This document shows, one piece after another, positions 6,987-14,995 of a stretch of DNA of 15,810 bases (position 1 is its first letter; each line of letters opens with the position of its first letter). The position numbers and the translations under genes are program-made. The notes below the pieces were generated by a model. The model was given only the letters and a program-made list of their open reading frames with translations, made no database searches and had not been told where the DNA came from. The stretch lies in contig JBEIHC010000065.1 in the NCBI GenBank assembly GCA_040381555.1, positions 1-15,810 of the forward strand, read 5' to 3'. This DNA is from CANHCC01 sp040381555. GTDB taxonomy: Bacteria > Bacteroidota > Bacteroidia > J057 > RFSG01.

Positions 6987-7940
6987 TTATTTCAGGGCCT
7001 CAAGAATTTTTTCCGCTAACTCAATGCCAATTCTTTCCTGGGCTTCTTCTGTTGAAGCACCAATATGGGGAGTGAGCGAAATCTTAGGATGAGATAATAT
7101 CTCTTGCACTGGCTTAGGTTCATTGACGAATACATCTAAACAAGCATGGGCAACAATTCCCTCATTTAAAGCCTGAATTAATCCCCCTTCATCCACTACT
7201 CCCCCTCTTGCTGTATTCGCTAGGATAACGCCTTTTTTTAGTTTAGAAAAATCATCTGACCCAAGTATTTGTCCTCCTGGTACATGTATGGTCAGAAAAT
7301 CAGCATGAGCTAAAACACTTTCCAAAGATTCTGTTTTAATTTCTACTTTAGGTACAGGGGATATTCCTTGAATTTCAACTGGTATTTCAGCGATGAGTAC
7401 CTCAGGGTCAAAGGCACGCACTTTCATCCCAAGACCAAGACCTATTGAGGCTACGGATCTTCCGATTCTACCGAGTCCAATAATTCCTAAAGTTTTTCCT
7501 TTGAGTTCTGTTCCAGCGGCATAATTTTTCTTCAGGGCATTGAATTCTGTTAATCCCTTTACGGGCATATTTCGATTTGCATCATAGAGGAAGCGTGCCG
7601 CACCCATAAAATGGGCAAATACCAATTCTGCTACTGAGTGCGAGGAAGCTGCAGGAGTATTGATGACCGCAATGCCTTTTGAACGGGCATATTCTACATC
7701 AATATTGTCCATGCCTACTCCTCCTCTACCAATTATTTTCAAGCCTGGGCAAGCATCAATCAACTCTTTACGCACCTGTGTAGCACTTCTGACAGTTAAT
7801 ACCGTGTAACCTTCTTTTTGAATGACTTCTGCCAGTTGTTCTTGTGGTACTTTGTCGGAAATAACGAGGCAATTGGCTTCGGTAAGGATTTTTCTGCCTG
7901 CGGCATCAATGCCATCATTAGCAAGGATTTTAATACTCAT
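6987..7940 (-). CDS. serA: D-3-phosphoglycerate dehydrogenase, short form without ACT domain
   Basis: NAD-dependent oxidation of 3-phosphoglycerate to 3-phosphohydroxypyruvate, the first step of serine synthesis. It is a D-isomer 2-hydroxyacid dehydrogenase of 317 aa. The substrate-domain segment GRGGVGMDNID lies at 71-81. The dinucleotide fingerprint is G155-L-G-R-I-G160, and Asp179 in AFDPE probably binds the NAD ribose. The catalytic residues are Arg245 (NTARGGVVDE), Glu274 (VNEP) and His292 (LTPHIGAS). The chain ends shortly after the dehydrogenase fold. It lacks the ACT and intervening domains through which serine inhibits the longer enzymes, so allosteric feedback by that route is not expected. 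serC is 35 bp upstream and the DUF1015 gene 15 bp downstream. A related 2-hydroxyacid dehydrogenase function is conceivable, but the serC neighbour makes SerA by far the likeliest. Confidence 0.93.
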   Translation of the reverse strand: MSIKILANDGIDAAGRKILTEANCLVISDKVPQEQLAEVIQKEGYTVLTVRSATQVRKELIDACPGLKIIGRGGVGMDNIDVEYARSKGIAVINTPAASSHSVAELVFAHFMGAARFLYDANRNMPVKGLTEFNALKKNYAAGTELKGKTLGIIGLGRIGRSVASIGLGLGMKVRAFDPEVLIAEIPVEIQGISPVPKVEIKTESLESVLAHADFLTIHVPGGQILGSDDFSKLKKGVILANTARGGVVDEGGLIQALNEGIVAHACLDVFVNEPKPVQEILSHPKISLTPHIGASTEEAQERIGIELAEKILEALK

Positions 7941-7975
7941 GAATGATTAGTAAAAAACTTTATTTATAATCTCAA

Positions 7976-9055
7976 TTAAGCGAATTTCTTTTCGAAATGC
8001 TGCATCACTTCTACCAGTGTTTGCACTGATTCAAGTGGGAGTGCATTATACAAGGAAGCTCTATACCCCCCTACATCGCGATGGCCTCTGATGCCACTGA
8101 TTCCCGCTTCTTTCCAAAGTTTATCAAATTCAGGCTCTAACTCTGGCTTAGTCATTACAAAACAAGCATTCATATTCGAGCGATCCACTGCCTCTAAGAC
8201 AGTTCCGTTGAAAAGTGAGTTGCGATCAATTTCGCCGTACATAGTATTCGCTTTTTCGGTATTGATTTTCTCAATCCAACTTAACCCTCCGTTTTTAATG
8301 AGCCAGCGAAGAGTCAACATGCAAACATATATTGGAAATACCGGAGGCGTATTGTACATAGATCCTCCTTTAATTTGAACCTGGTAATCCAACATGGAGA
8401 AGTTTTTTCTTCCGGTTTTTCCCAGAATGTCTTCTTTCACTGCCACCATCGTTGTTCCTGCAGGCCCCATATTTTTCTGAGCACCTGCATAAATGAGGGA
8501 AAACTGATTTCCATCCACTGGTTTTGAAAATATATCGGATGACATGTCGACTACCACTGGGATGGAGGACTTTGGGAAGGATTTCATTTGGGTACCGAAG
8601 ATGGTGTTGTTAGAAGTGATGTGCAGATAATCAGCATCTGCGGGTACTTCATAGTCTTTGGGTATATAAGCGAAGTTTTTATCTTCGGAGCTGGCAATTA
8701 CTTTTACCTCTCCGAGCAATTTGGCTTCCTTGATGGCTTTAGTGGCCCATACGCCAGTATTTACATAAGCTGCATGTCCTCCAGTGCGCAGCAGATTTGC
8801 AGGCACCATGGCAAATTGCAGGGAAGCCCCACCGCCAAGATAGAGAACCTGCCAACCATCGCCGAGACCTAGGAGCTTCTTGACGAGCTCTCTGGATTCA
8901 TCCATAACTGCTTCGAAGTTTTTGCTTCGGTGGGAGATTTCCAGCAAAGAGAGCTTTAGGTTGTCGAAGTCTAAGCAAGCATCAGAGGCAGCTTTGAGTA
9001 CTTCTGCAGGTAAAATGCCAGGTCCGGCACTGAAATTATGCGCTTTTGAGGCCAT
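7976..9055 (-). CDS. serC: Phosphoserine aminotransferase
   Basis: PLP enzyme that transfers the amino group from glutamate to 3-phosphohydroxypyruvate, giving O-phosphoserine. Some family members also act in pyridoxal phosphate synthesis. From ATG 9055 it has 359 residues, the normal family length. The start reads ASKAHNFSAGPGILP, the conserved SerC opening. GGGAS (74-78) binds the cofactor phosphate. Asp170 (VVVDMSSD) sits where the residue contacting the pyridine nitrogen is expected. Lys194 in YAGAQKNMGPAG is the Schiff-base lysine. GIRGHRDVGGYRAS near the C-terminus belongs to the substrate site. The frame is open up to an ATG at 9121, but the 22 extra residues (PFCLLLIPPLFT and so on) do not belong to the family. 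This is the first gene of the serC-serA-DUF1015 operon. Confidence 0.95.
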   Translation of the reverse strand: MASKAHNFSAGPGILPAEVLKAASDACLDFDNLKLSLLEISHRSKNFEAVMDESRELVKKLLGLGDGWQVLYLGGGASLQFAMVPANLLRTGGHAAYVNTGVWATKAIKEAKLLGEVKVIASSEDKNFAYIPKDYEVPADADYLHITSNNTIFGTQMKSFPKSSIPVVVDMSSDIFSKPVDGNQFSLIYAGAQKNMGPAGTTMVAVKEDILGKTGRKNFSMLDYQVQIKGGSMYNTPPVFPIYVCMLTLRWLIKNGGLSWIEKINTEKANTMYGEIDRNSLFNGTVLEAVDRSNMNACFVMTKPELEPEFDKLWKEAGISGIRGHRDVGGYRASLYNALPLESVQTLVEVMQHFEKKFA

Positions 9056-9226
9056 AGTGATTGGTAAATAATACTCAAAACAAGTAAAAAGCGGGGGGAT
9101 TAGCAACAAGCAAAAGGGCATTGAAGCAGAATTAATTTTTAGATAAAGTGAAGGAGCCTGTCTAGGGGAAATTAAGTGGACATTGAATGAAGAATGCGCT
9201 TAATTTCGAAAAAAATAAAAGTTAAG

Positions 9227-10321
9227 ATGACCATACAAGAGATTATTCGTGAATTAGAGCGGCTGGCTCCCCCGTCTCTTCAGGAATCTTATGATAATTC
9301 TGGACTGATGGTAGGGGAGGCTTACCTTGAGTGCACCGGGGCATTGATTTCGCTGGATATAACTGAATCTATAATTGAGGAGGCTGAGCGATTAGGGTGT
9401 AATCTAATTGTGGCGCACCATCCGATATGGTTTCAGGCAAGGAAACGACTCAATGGGGAGGATTATGTTTCCCGGAGTATTCTGTTGGCCATTCGCAAGG
9501 GGATTGCCTTGTATTCCATTCATACCAATCTGGATAATGTTTTCCAAGGAGTGAATCTGGTAATAGCTCAAAGGTTGGGTTTGCGTCAAATAAAAATTCT
9601 CGATCCCAAACCGGGCTTGATGTTAAAGTTGGAAGTGTTTGTTCCAGAGACTCATGTTGAAGCAGTTCTAGAGTCCCTATTTCAAGCGGGAGGGGGTAAT
9701 TTTGGGGAATATGATGAATGCTCATTTCGGGTTTCAGGAAAAGGTTCGTTTCGACCTTCCAATCAGGCAAATCCATTTATTGGGAAAGCAGGCATAAGAG
9801 AGGAGGTGTCGGAGGCGAAGATTGAATTGGTTTTTCCGGCATTTAAAAAGAATGCAATTATTCAGGCAATGCTTGGAGCTCATCCATATGAGGAGGTTGC
9901 CTTTCAGGTGTTAAAAACCGAGAATTTGATTCAGGAATACGGATCGGGCATGATAGGCGTTTTGGAGCAGACGATGACAAAAGGGGAGTTTTTGGCCAGA
10001 GTAAAGGAGGAATTTTACACCGGAAATATTCGGTATGCAGATAAGGAGGAGGAGGGGATTCGAAGGGTGGCCGTATGCGGGGGAGCAGGTAGTTTTTTGA
10101 TTCCCAATGCATTGAAAGCTGGTGCAGATGCATTTATAACGGGTGATATTTCCTATCATAAGTTTTTCGATGGGGAAGGAAAAATGATGATTTTGGATAT
10201 AGGTCACTATGAATCAGAGCAGTTCACTCCGAAGCTAATTCATGAGGAATTATCGAAAAAATTCACTAATTTTGCCCTTCATTTATCAAAAATCCGGACC
10301 AATCCGGTTCAGTATTACTAA
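9227..10321 (+). CDS. Nif3/YqfO-type dinuclear metal-centre protein (GTP cyclohydrolase I type 2 / NIF3 family)
   Basis: Cytosolic protein that in known structures forms a hexameric ring with two metal ions per subunit. The cellular role is poorly settled, although some members hydrolyse GTP in vitro. From ATG 9227 it has 364 aa and starts MTIQEIIRELERLAPPSLQE. Metal ligands are visible: His64 and His65 in VAHHPIWF, Asp103 in HTNLDNV, and His327 and Glu331 in GHYESEQF. About 120 residues are inserted between the two halves (roughly 125-240). They contain EVFVPETHVEAVLES and AHPYEEVAFQV, the PII/CutA-like domain of the longer YqfO-type members. An ATG at 9194 would add 11 basic residues foreign to the family. 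The next gene begins 2 bp after the stop, so translation is probably coupled. Confidence 0.93.
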   Translation: MTIQEIIRELERLAPPSLQESYDNSGLMVGEAYLECTGALISLDITESIIEEAERLGCNLIVAHHPIWFQARKRLNGEDYVSRSILLAIRKGIALYSIHTNLDNVFQGVNLVIAQRLGLRQIKILDPKPGLMLKLEVFVPETHVEAVLESLFQAGGGNFGEYDECSFRVSGKGSFRPSNQANPFIGKAGIREEVSEAKIELVFPAFKKNAIIQAMLGAHPYEEVAFQVLKTENLIQEYGSGMIGVLEQTMTKGEFLARVKEEFYTGNIRYADKEEEGIRRVAVCGGAGSFLIPNALKAGADAFITGDISYHKFFDGEGKMMILDIGHYESEQFTPKLIHEELSKKFTNFALHLSKIRTNPVQYY

Positions 10322-10323
10322 TC

Positions 10324-11061
10324 ATGGAAAATGTTCAGGAAAAACTTGCTGCATTGGCTGAAATGCAGAAAATTCACTCTCAGATAGACAAAATTCGCAG
10401 GGTACGCGGAGGTTTGCCCGAAGAAGTGTCCGACCTAGAAGATGAACTCGCCGGCTTACAAACCCGTGTGGATCGCCTTCAGGAAGAAATTAATGAACTG
10501 AATGCTGAGGTTAAATCACGCAAGGAGAAAATTAAAGAGAATGAAGTTGCTGTAAAGAAATATAAAGAGCAGCAAAGTGAAATCAAGAATAATCGTGAAT
10601 ACGAGGCTCTTGAGAAAGAAATAGAATTCTCCGAGTTGGATACCTTGACGCACAAGAAAAAAATTAAGGTGCTAGAAGAAAAGGTAAAACTTGTTCAGGT
10701 GTCCAAAGAAGAAGTGGGTGCCAAACATACTGAGCGCGCCAAAGATTTGGAAGACAAGAAAGGCGAGTTGGATTTGATCGTGAAAGAAACCGAGGAAGAG
10801 GAGAGGAAACTCCAAAAACAAGCAGGATCAGCTGAGAAAAAAGTAGATGCCCGTATTCTAAATGCCTATCATAATATTCGATTGAATATGCGGAATGGAT
10901 TAGCAGTAGTGGGTACAGACAGAAATGCCTGCGGTGGTTGTTTCGCCATTATTCCCCCTCAGCGTCTAGCTGAAATTCGGCAGCAGAAAAAAATTATCAT
11001 TTGCGAGAATTGCGGAAGAATTTTGGTAGACAATACTTTTTTCGTGCCTCAAACCGCCTAA
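10324..11061 (+). CDS. Coiled-coil protein with C4 zinc ribbon (COG1579 family)
   Basis: Cytosolic protein of 245 aa. Residues about 5-170 are dominated by charged heptad-like sequence (Glu/Lys/Leu), predicting a long antiparallel coiled coil. The conserved family segment NNREYEALEKEIEF lies at 89-102. The C-terminal zinc ribbon has ligands Cys203, Cys206, Cys227 and Cys230, a C-x2-C-x20-C-x2-C pattern. Relatives include Helicobacter HP0958 and chlamydial CT398 (CdsZ), which act as chaperone or adaptor proteins in flagellar, type III secretion or sigma-54 contexts. No such system is visible here, so the role stays open. It starts 2 bp after nif3, and this gene pair suggests a shared function. 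The TPR gene follows after 7 bp. Confidence 0.9.
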   Translation: MENVQEKLAALAEMQKIHSQIDKIRRVRGGLPEEVSDLEDELAGLQTRVDRLQEEINELNAEVKSRKEKIKENEVAVKKYKEQQSEIKNNREYEALEKEIEFSELDTLTHKKKIKVLEEKVKLVQVSKEEVGAKHTERAKDLEDKKGELDLIVKETEEEERKLQKQAGSAEKKVDARILNAYHNIRLNMRNGLAVVGTDRNACGGCFAIIPPQRLAEIRQQKKIIICENCGRILVDNTFFVPQTA

Positions 11062-11068
11062 CGCGGAA

Positions 11069-12595
11069 ATGAATAATCGTTATTTGGTTTTAGCAGCCCT
11101 GGTTTTTTTACAGGGCTGCTTTTTATTTGCAGCAGGTCCTACTCAATCTCAGGTATATTCTAGGAAAGTTGTTGAGCGACATATTCTGCGTTTTGAATTT
11201 GAAGCGGCTACTCAACTGTTGTCGGTTTGTACAGATCCTTATGCAAAAGCCTATTATCTGAATCATATGCAGTTTATGCGGGTGTTTGCTTCAGATGATC
11301 CAATCATAAAAGAAAAATTTTATCAAAGTTGTGATCAAAGTCTTCAGGTATTTGACAAAATGCCCAAGACCAGTTCTTATCGGAAATATTATCAGGGGGA
11401 AGTCTATTTCTTGAGAGGGGTGGTTAATTTTCTTTCCAAGAAATATTTGGCTGCGGGTATGGATATGAGGTCTTCGTATTCTCGAATAAAAAGCAATACG
11501 GAAGAATTTCCTGCTTTTCGGGCAAATTATAAATTAATGGGTCTGTTTGAAGCTGGCTTAAGTGCTGTGCCCGAAAATTACCGATACATTACCAATCTGC
11601 TGGGGTATTCAGGTGACTTGATTCGGGGAATGGATAAAATGCGAATAGCTGCCCATCATTCTGAAATTTTTCCGGAGGAATCTCAAATGCTTCTGTGTTA
11701 TGCTCAGAGAAAATTGATGGACGACACCGACCTTGCGCTGAAATGTGTTCGGGAATTGCATCAATCAGATTCAGATAATATTTTGTACACTTTCTTCTTA
11801 GCAAATATTGCAGTGAATAATAAGAGATCTGCCGAAGCTTTGAAATATTTGGGAGGTATTGAGAAATGGCAAAATAATAAATCGGTATTTTATATTCAAT
11901 TTTTGCATTACCTGAGAGGGAAGGCTTATTTCTATACCCTACAATACGATAAAGCTTTACTGGATTTAAATCATTTTATCCGGAATTATAAGGGGAATAA
12001 TTTTGTCGTTGATGCATTATTTAAACGAGCATTAATCTATGAATTGAAAGGAGATCATGCCACTGCCCGAACATTATTTTTAGAGATTACTAAATTATCC
12101 AAAAATGATTTTGATATGGATAATTATGCCATTCGATATGCCCCGGTTCATGCAGCGAAAGCATTTACTGAGGAGGAAAAAACTTTGCAGAAAGCCCGTA
12201 ATTTATTTGACGGAGGTTTATTCGAAGAATCCTCCAAGGTGTTAATGCCCTTAGTGCGCGATATGAGTGATTTGAGCGATGATGTGGCTTTGGAATTAAA
12301 CTACCGAATGGGCAGAATATATCAAGAGAAAAAGGATAATGTTCGTTCCCGAAATTATTATCTGATTGCCACGGGAAATAGAACGCTAAATACGCATCCA
12401 ACCTTTTGGATGAAGGTATATTCCATTTATTATGTGGGTGCCATGTATGAGGATGAGGGTAAATTAACCGAAGCGGTGAAATATTATAAACTTGCTTTGA
12501 CGCATAAAGATTATTTACATCAAAATGATCTGGAGCAAATGGCTAGGTCAGGATTGGACCGGTTGAAAAAAGTAGGGTTAAATGCGAAGAATTGA
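11069..12595 (+). CDS. Secreted tetratricopeptide-repeat protein of unknown function
   Basis: A 508-aa protein that starts with an export signal, NNRYLVLAALVFLQGCFLFAA. LQGC at 14-17 resembles a lipobox, but Gln at -2 and the hydrophobic residues after Cys17 make this doubtful; cleavage after Ala22 by signal peptidase I is equally possible. The rest is helical. Helix-turn-helix repeats with TPR spacing are seen at about 112-140, 280-305 (LRGKAYFYTLQYDKALLDL), 315-342 (ALFKRALIYELKGDHATAR), 410-436 and 455-480 (YVGAMYEDEGKLTEAVKYY). TPR arrays bind other proteins, so a periplasmic or outer-membrane scaffold role is an inference. It lies 7 bp behind the zinc-ribbon gene. A strong terminator structure overlaps codons 8-20. 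After the stop, a weak AACTT/AAGTT hairpin with a T run (12617-12641) may end transcription. Confidence 0.8.
   Translation: MNNRYLVLAALVFLQGCFLFAAGPTQSQVYSRKVVERHILRFEFEAATQLLSVCTDPYAKAYYLNHMQFMRVFASDDPIIKEKFYQSCDQSLQVFDKMPKTSSYRKYYQGEVYFLRGVVNFLSKKYLAAGMDMRSSYSRIKSNTEEFPAFRANYKLMGLFEAGLSAVPENYRYITNLLGYSGDLIRGMDKMRIAAHHSEIFPEESQMLLCYAQRKLMDDTDLALKCVRELHQSDSDNILYTFFLANIAVNNKRSAEALKYLGGIEKWQNNKSVFYIQFLHYLRGKAYFYTLQYDKALLDLNHFIRNYKGNNFVVDALFKRALIYELKGDHATARTLFLEITKLSKNDFDMDNYAIRYAPVHAAKAFTEEEKTLQKARNLFDGGLFEESSKVLMPLVRDMSDLSDDVALELNYRMGRIYQEKKDNVRSRNYYLIATGNRTLNTHPTFWMKVYSIYYVGAMYEDEGKLTEAVKYYKLALTHKDYLHQNDLEQMARSGLDRLKKVGLNAKN
11092..11128 (+). terminator. Intrinsic-terminator structure inside the 5' end of the TPR gene
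   Basis: AGCAGCCCTG (11092-11101) pairs perfectly over 10 bp with CAGGGCTGCT (11111-11120). The loop has 9 nt and TTTTATTT follows directly, with the final stem base also T. Six of the ten pairs are G-C apart from the terminal G-C, so the stem is stable. It has the form of a Rho-independent terminator for the nif3/zinc-ribbon transcript. It nevertheless lies 23 bp into the TPR coding frame, where it encodes the signal peptide. Either it attenuates the TPR gene or ribosomes on the leader keep it unfolded. Confidence 0.75.
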
Positions 12596-12722
12596 GTTTG
12601 CTGATTTAACGCAAAGAACTTGATGTTTAAGTTGATTTTTTGAAGTTTTTTAGGGTAGACTCGACTTGTCTTCCCAAGTAAAATTCGAGAATAGTAGGGC
12701 AATTTTTTGAAGAGTAACCTTT

Positions 12723-12756
12723 ACTTAGGGTAAGTGATTACTTAGGGTAAGTATTA
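12723..12756. repeat. Two further hairpin repeats of the 5-bp stem, 3-nt loop type
   Basis: Two 17-bp units (12723-12739 and 12740-12756) each contain ACTTAGGGTAAGT: a stem ACTTA/TAAGT around a GGG loop. The core CTTAGGGTAAG is identical to that of unit 21 in the large array (5663-5678), so this looks like a small second locus of the same repeat family with a 17-bp period. The second unit overlaps the fcl stop codon. Like the large array, it sits between two convergent genes (TPR gene and fcl). Confidence 0.75.
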
Positions 12757-13707
12757 CCTCTGAGTCAATACTCCCCCTTGTGCCAGCACTTCCTTGAAAT
12801 TAGCATATACCGCAGTGATACCCGCTTCTAAACTAATCTGATGCTGATAGCCAGTCGCACGCAGTCTGCTGACATCCATTAACTTTCTGGGGGTGCCATT
12901 CGGTTTGCTGCTATCAAATACCAGCGAGCCCTCAAAGCCCACAATTTTCTGAATTAACAAGGCTAAGTCTTTTATGGTGATTTCTTCCCCAGTGCCGGCA
13001 TTGATAAATAATCTTTCATTATAATTCAGCATAAGATGAACCAAAGCATCTGCCAGGTCATCCACATGCATAAATTCTCTGAGCGGGCTCCCATCTCCCC
13101 AAACGACTACTTCCTTTTTACCCTCCACTTTTGCCTCATGAAATTTACGAATCAAAGCAGGCAATACATGGGAATTGTTTAAATCATAATTGTCATTGGG
13201 CCCATATAGGTTTGTGGGCATGGCTGAAATAAAGTTGCACCCATACTGATCCCTGTACGCCTCGCACATTTTGATGCCTGCAATTTTGGCAATAGCATAC
13301 GGCTCGTTGGTAGGTTCCAACAGGCCCGTCAATAGGTGTTCTTCCTTCAAGGGTTGGGGCGCTAATTTTGGGTAAATGCAGGAAGAGCCCAGAAACAGTA
13401 ATTTATTTACTCCTTGCACCCAAGCCTGATGAATGATGTTGTTTTGTATCATCAGGTTGTCGTACAAAAATTCTGCGCGAAAGGTATTGTTGGCTTGAAT
13501 ACCTCCCACTTTTGCAGATGCAACAAATACGAACTCAGGTTTCTCTTTTTCAAAGAAATCAGCTACCGCAGATTGATTGCGCAGGTCTAATTCTTTAGAT
13601 GTTCGCGTAATGATTTGGGTATATCCCAGGTTTTGAAGATTGCGAACAATAGCAGAACCAACCATTCCACGATGACCTGCGATATAAATTTTCGACTTGA
13701 GTTGCAT
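12754..13707 (-). CDS. fcl: GDP-L-fucose synthase (GDP-4-keto-6-deoxymannose epimerase/reductase)
   Basis: NADPH-dependent 3,5-epimerase and 4-reductase that turns GDP-4-keto-6-deoxy-D-mannose into GDP-L-fucose, the donor for fucose in capsule, LPS or protein glycans. It is an extended short-chain dehydrogenase of 317 aa, the normal length. The cofactor loop is AGHRGMVGSAI (10-20). The catalytic triad is Ser108 in FLGSSCIYP plus Tyr137 and Lys141 in YAIAKIAG. Cys110 corresponds to the conserved acid/base Cys of the enzyme. NLYGPNDNYD and REFMHVDDLADA are further family motifs. It starts 20 bp after gmd ends, on the same strand, so the two form an operon that supplies both steps. Its stop codon lies in a hairpin repeat. 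Confidence 0.95.
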   Translation of the reverse strand: MQLKSKIYIAGHRGMVGSAIVRNLQNLGYTQIITRTSKELDLRNQSAVADFFEKEKPEFVFVASAKVGGIQANNTFRAEFLYDNLMIQNNIIHQAWVQGVNKLLFLGSSCIYPKLAPQPLKEEHLLTGLLEPTNEPYAIAKIAGIKMCEAYRDQYGCNFISAMPTNLYGPNDNYDLNNSHVLPALIRKFHEAKVEGKKEVVVWGDGSPLREFMHVDDLADALVHLMLNYNERLFINAGTGEEITIKDLALLIQKIVGFEGSLVFDSSKPNGTPRKLMDVSRLRATGYQHQISLEAGITAVYANFKEVLAQGGVLTQR

Positions 13708-13727
13708 GAGTTCAGTATTGAAAAGGT

Positions 13728-14801
13728 TTACGCAGGTATTTCAGGTTTTACTGGAGAATTTTGCTTGCGGTTATAATAGGCAAGGTCAGCCTCTACCATC
13801 ATTCTGCATAACTCCGTAACATCAGTTTTGGCTTCCCAGCCCAATTTTGTGTTTGCCTTGGTAGGATTGCCTATGAGCAATTCTACTTCCGTTGGACGAT
13901 AGTATTTCGGGTCAATCCGTACAATCACTTTTCCTGTTTCTGCGTCTGTACCTACTTCGTTTTCGGCACTACCCGACCAGGAGATTTTTTTGCCAACGCA
14001 GGCAAATGCTTGCTCAACAAAATATTTTACCGTATAAGTTTTTCCAGTTGCCAATACCCAATCTTCTGGAGTTTCATGCTGCATGATTCTCCACATGCCT
14101 TCCACATATTCTTTGGCATAGCCCCAATCTCTTTGAGCATCCAGATTACCGAGGTACAAGCATTCCTGCAAGCCCAAGGAAATTTTTGCTACCGCTTCAG
14201 TGATTTTTTTGGTCACAAAAGTGGAACCACGACGAGGCGATTCATGATTAAATAAAATTCCATTTGTTGCATAAATGCCATAGGCTTCCCGATAATTGAT
14301 AGTAATCCAGTAAGCATATAGTTTTGCTGCCGCATAGGGAGAGCGCGGGTAAAATGGGGTAGTTTCAGATTGCGGAACTTCTTGCACTAAACCGTATAGC
14401 TCAGAGGTAGAAGCTTGGTAGAATTTGGTTTTCTTTTCCAGACCTAATAATCGAATGGCTTCTAAAATACGAAGTGCACCAATGGCATCTGCATTCCCGG
14501 TATATTCTGGAGTTTCAAACGATACCGCGACATGGGATTGAGCTGCAAGATTATAGATTTCATCCGGTTGGATTTTTTGAACCAGCCGAATTAAATTAGT
14601 AGAATCAGTCATATCTCCATAATGCAGGGTTAAATTGACCCCTTTCTCATGGCGATCGTGGTATAAATGGTCAATTCTTTTAGTATTGAAGGAAGAAGAG
14701 CGACGAATGATTCCATGAACATCATAGCCTTTTTCTAGCAGCAATTCTGCCAAATAAGAACCGTCCTGACCAGTAATTCCGGTGATAATAGCTTTTTTCA
14801 T
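13728..14801 (-). CDS. gmd: GDP-mannose 4,6-dehydratase
   Basis: NADP-dependent dehydration of GDP-D-mannose to GDP-4-keto-6-deoxy-D-mannose, the entry step to GDP-fucose, GDP-rhamnose or GDP-perosamine. It has 357 aa and the short-chain dehydrogenase fold. The cofactor loop is TGITGQDGSYLAE (7-19), followed by the typical IIRRSSSFNTKRIDH. Catalytic residues visible are Thr132 and Glu134 in STSELYG, and Tyr156 and Lys160 in SPYAAAK. NHESPRRG and YYRPTEVELL complete the family signature. Directly downstream fcl fixes the product as GDP-L-fucose. A TAATTTTG box on the minus strand 16 bp before the ATG may be its promoter. Confidence 0.96.
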   Translation of the reverse strand: MKKAIITGITGQDGSYLAELLLEKGYDVHGIIRRSSSFNTKRIDHLYHDRHEKGVNLTLHYGDMTDSTNLIRLVQKIQPDEIYNLAAQSHVAVSFETPEYTGNADAIGALRILEAIRLLGLEKKTKFYQASTSELYGLVQEVPQSETTPFYPRSPYAAAKLYAYWITINYREAYGIYATNGILFNHESPRRGSTFVTKKITEAVAKISLGLQECLYLGNLDAQRDWGYAKEYVEGMWRIMQHETPEDWVLATGKTYTVKYFVEQAFACVGKKISWSGSAENEVGTDAETGKVIVRIDPKYYRPTEVELLIGNPTKANTKLGWEAKTDVTELCRMMVEADLAYYNRKQNSPVKPEIPA

Positions 14802-14817
14802 ACTGTTTATTATGGCT

Positions 14818-14825
14818 CAAAATTA
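14818..14825 (-). promoter_or_regulatory. Candidate -7 promoter element of the gmd-fcl operon
   Basis: On the minus strand the sequence reads TAATTTTG, an exact match to the Bacteroidota -7 consensus TAnnTTTG, ending 16 bp before the gmd ATG. No TTG -33 element is present at the usual distance of about 19 bp, so the call rests on the -7 box and its position only. Confidence 0.3.
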
Positions 14826-14995
14826 ATCATTCTTAAGGAAAATCAGTCTATTTGCCCTAGGACTCTGAAGGAATTATGGTTTTTATTGATCAGAATCAGG
14901 ATTAGCCGTTTCTTAATAAAGATTAAAGAGGGAAATTGGTAGAGGTAAACCGAAAGAAGTTTTTTTCCTTTTGTTCAATCCCTTAACTTGCACGG

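Noticed and set aside
9056..9121. N-terminal extension of SerC to an ATG at 9121
   Set aside because: The 22 extra residues are hydrophobic and foreign to SerC, whose conserved start lies directly at the ATG at 9055.
9194..9226. N-terminal extension of the Nif3 protein from ATG 9194
   Set aside because: The 11 extra residues are lysine-rich and not part of the family; MTIQEIIRELE from 9227 is the usual start.
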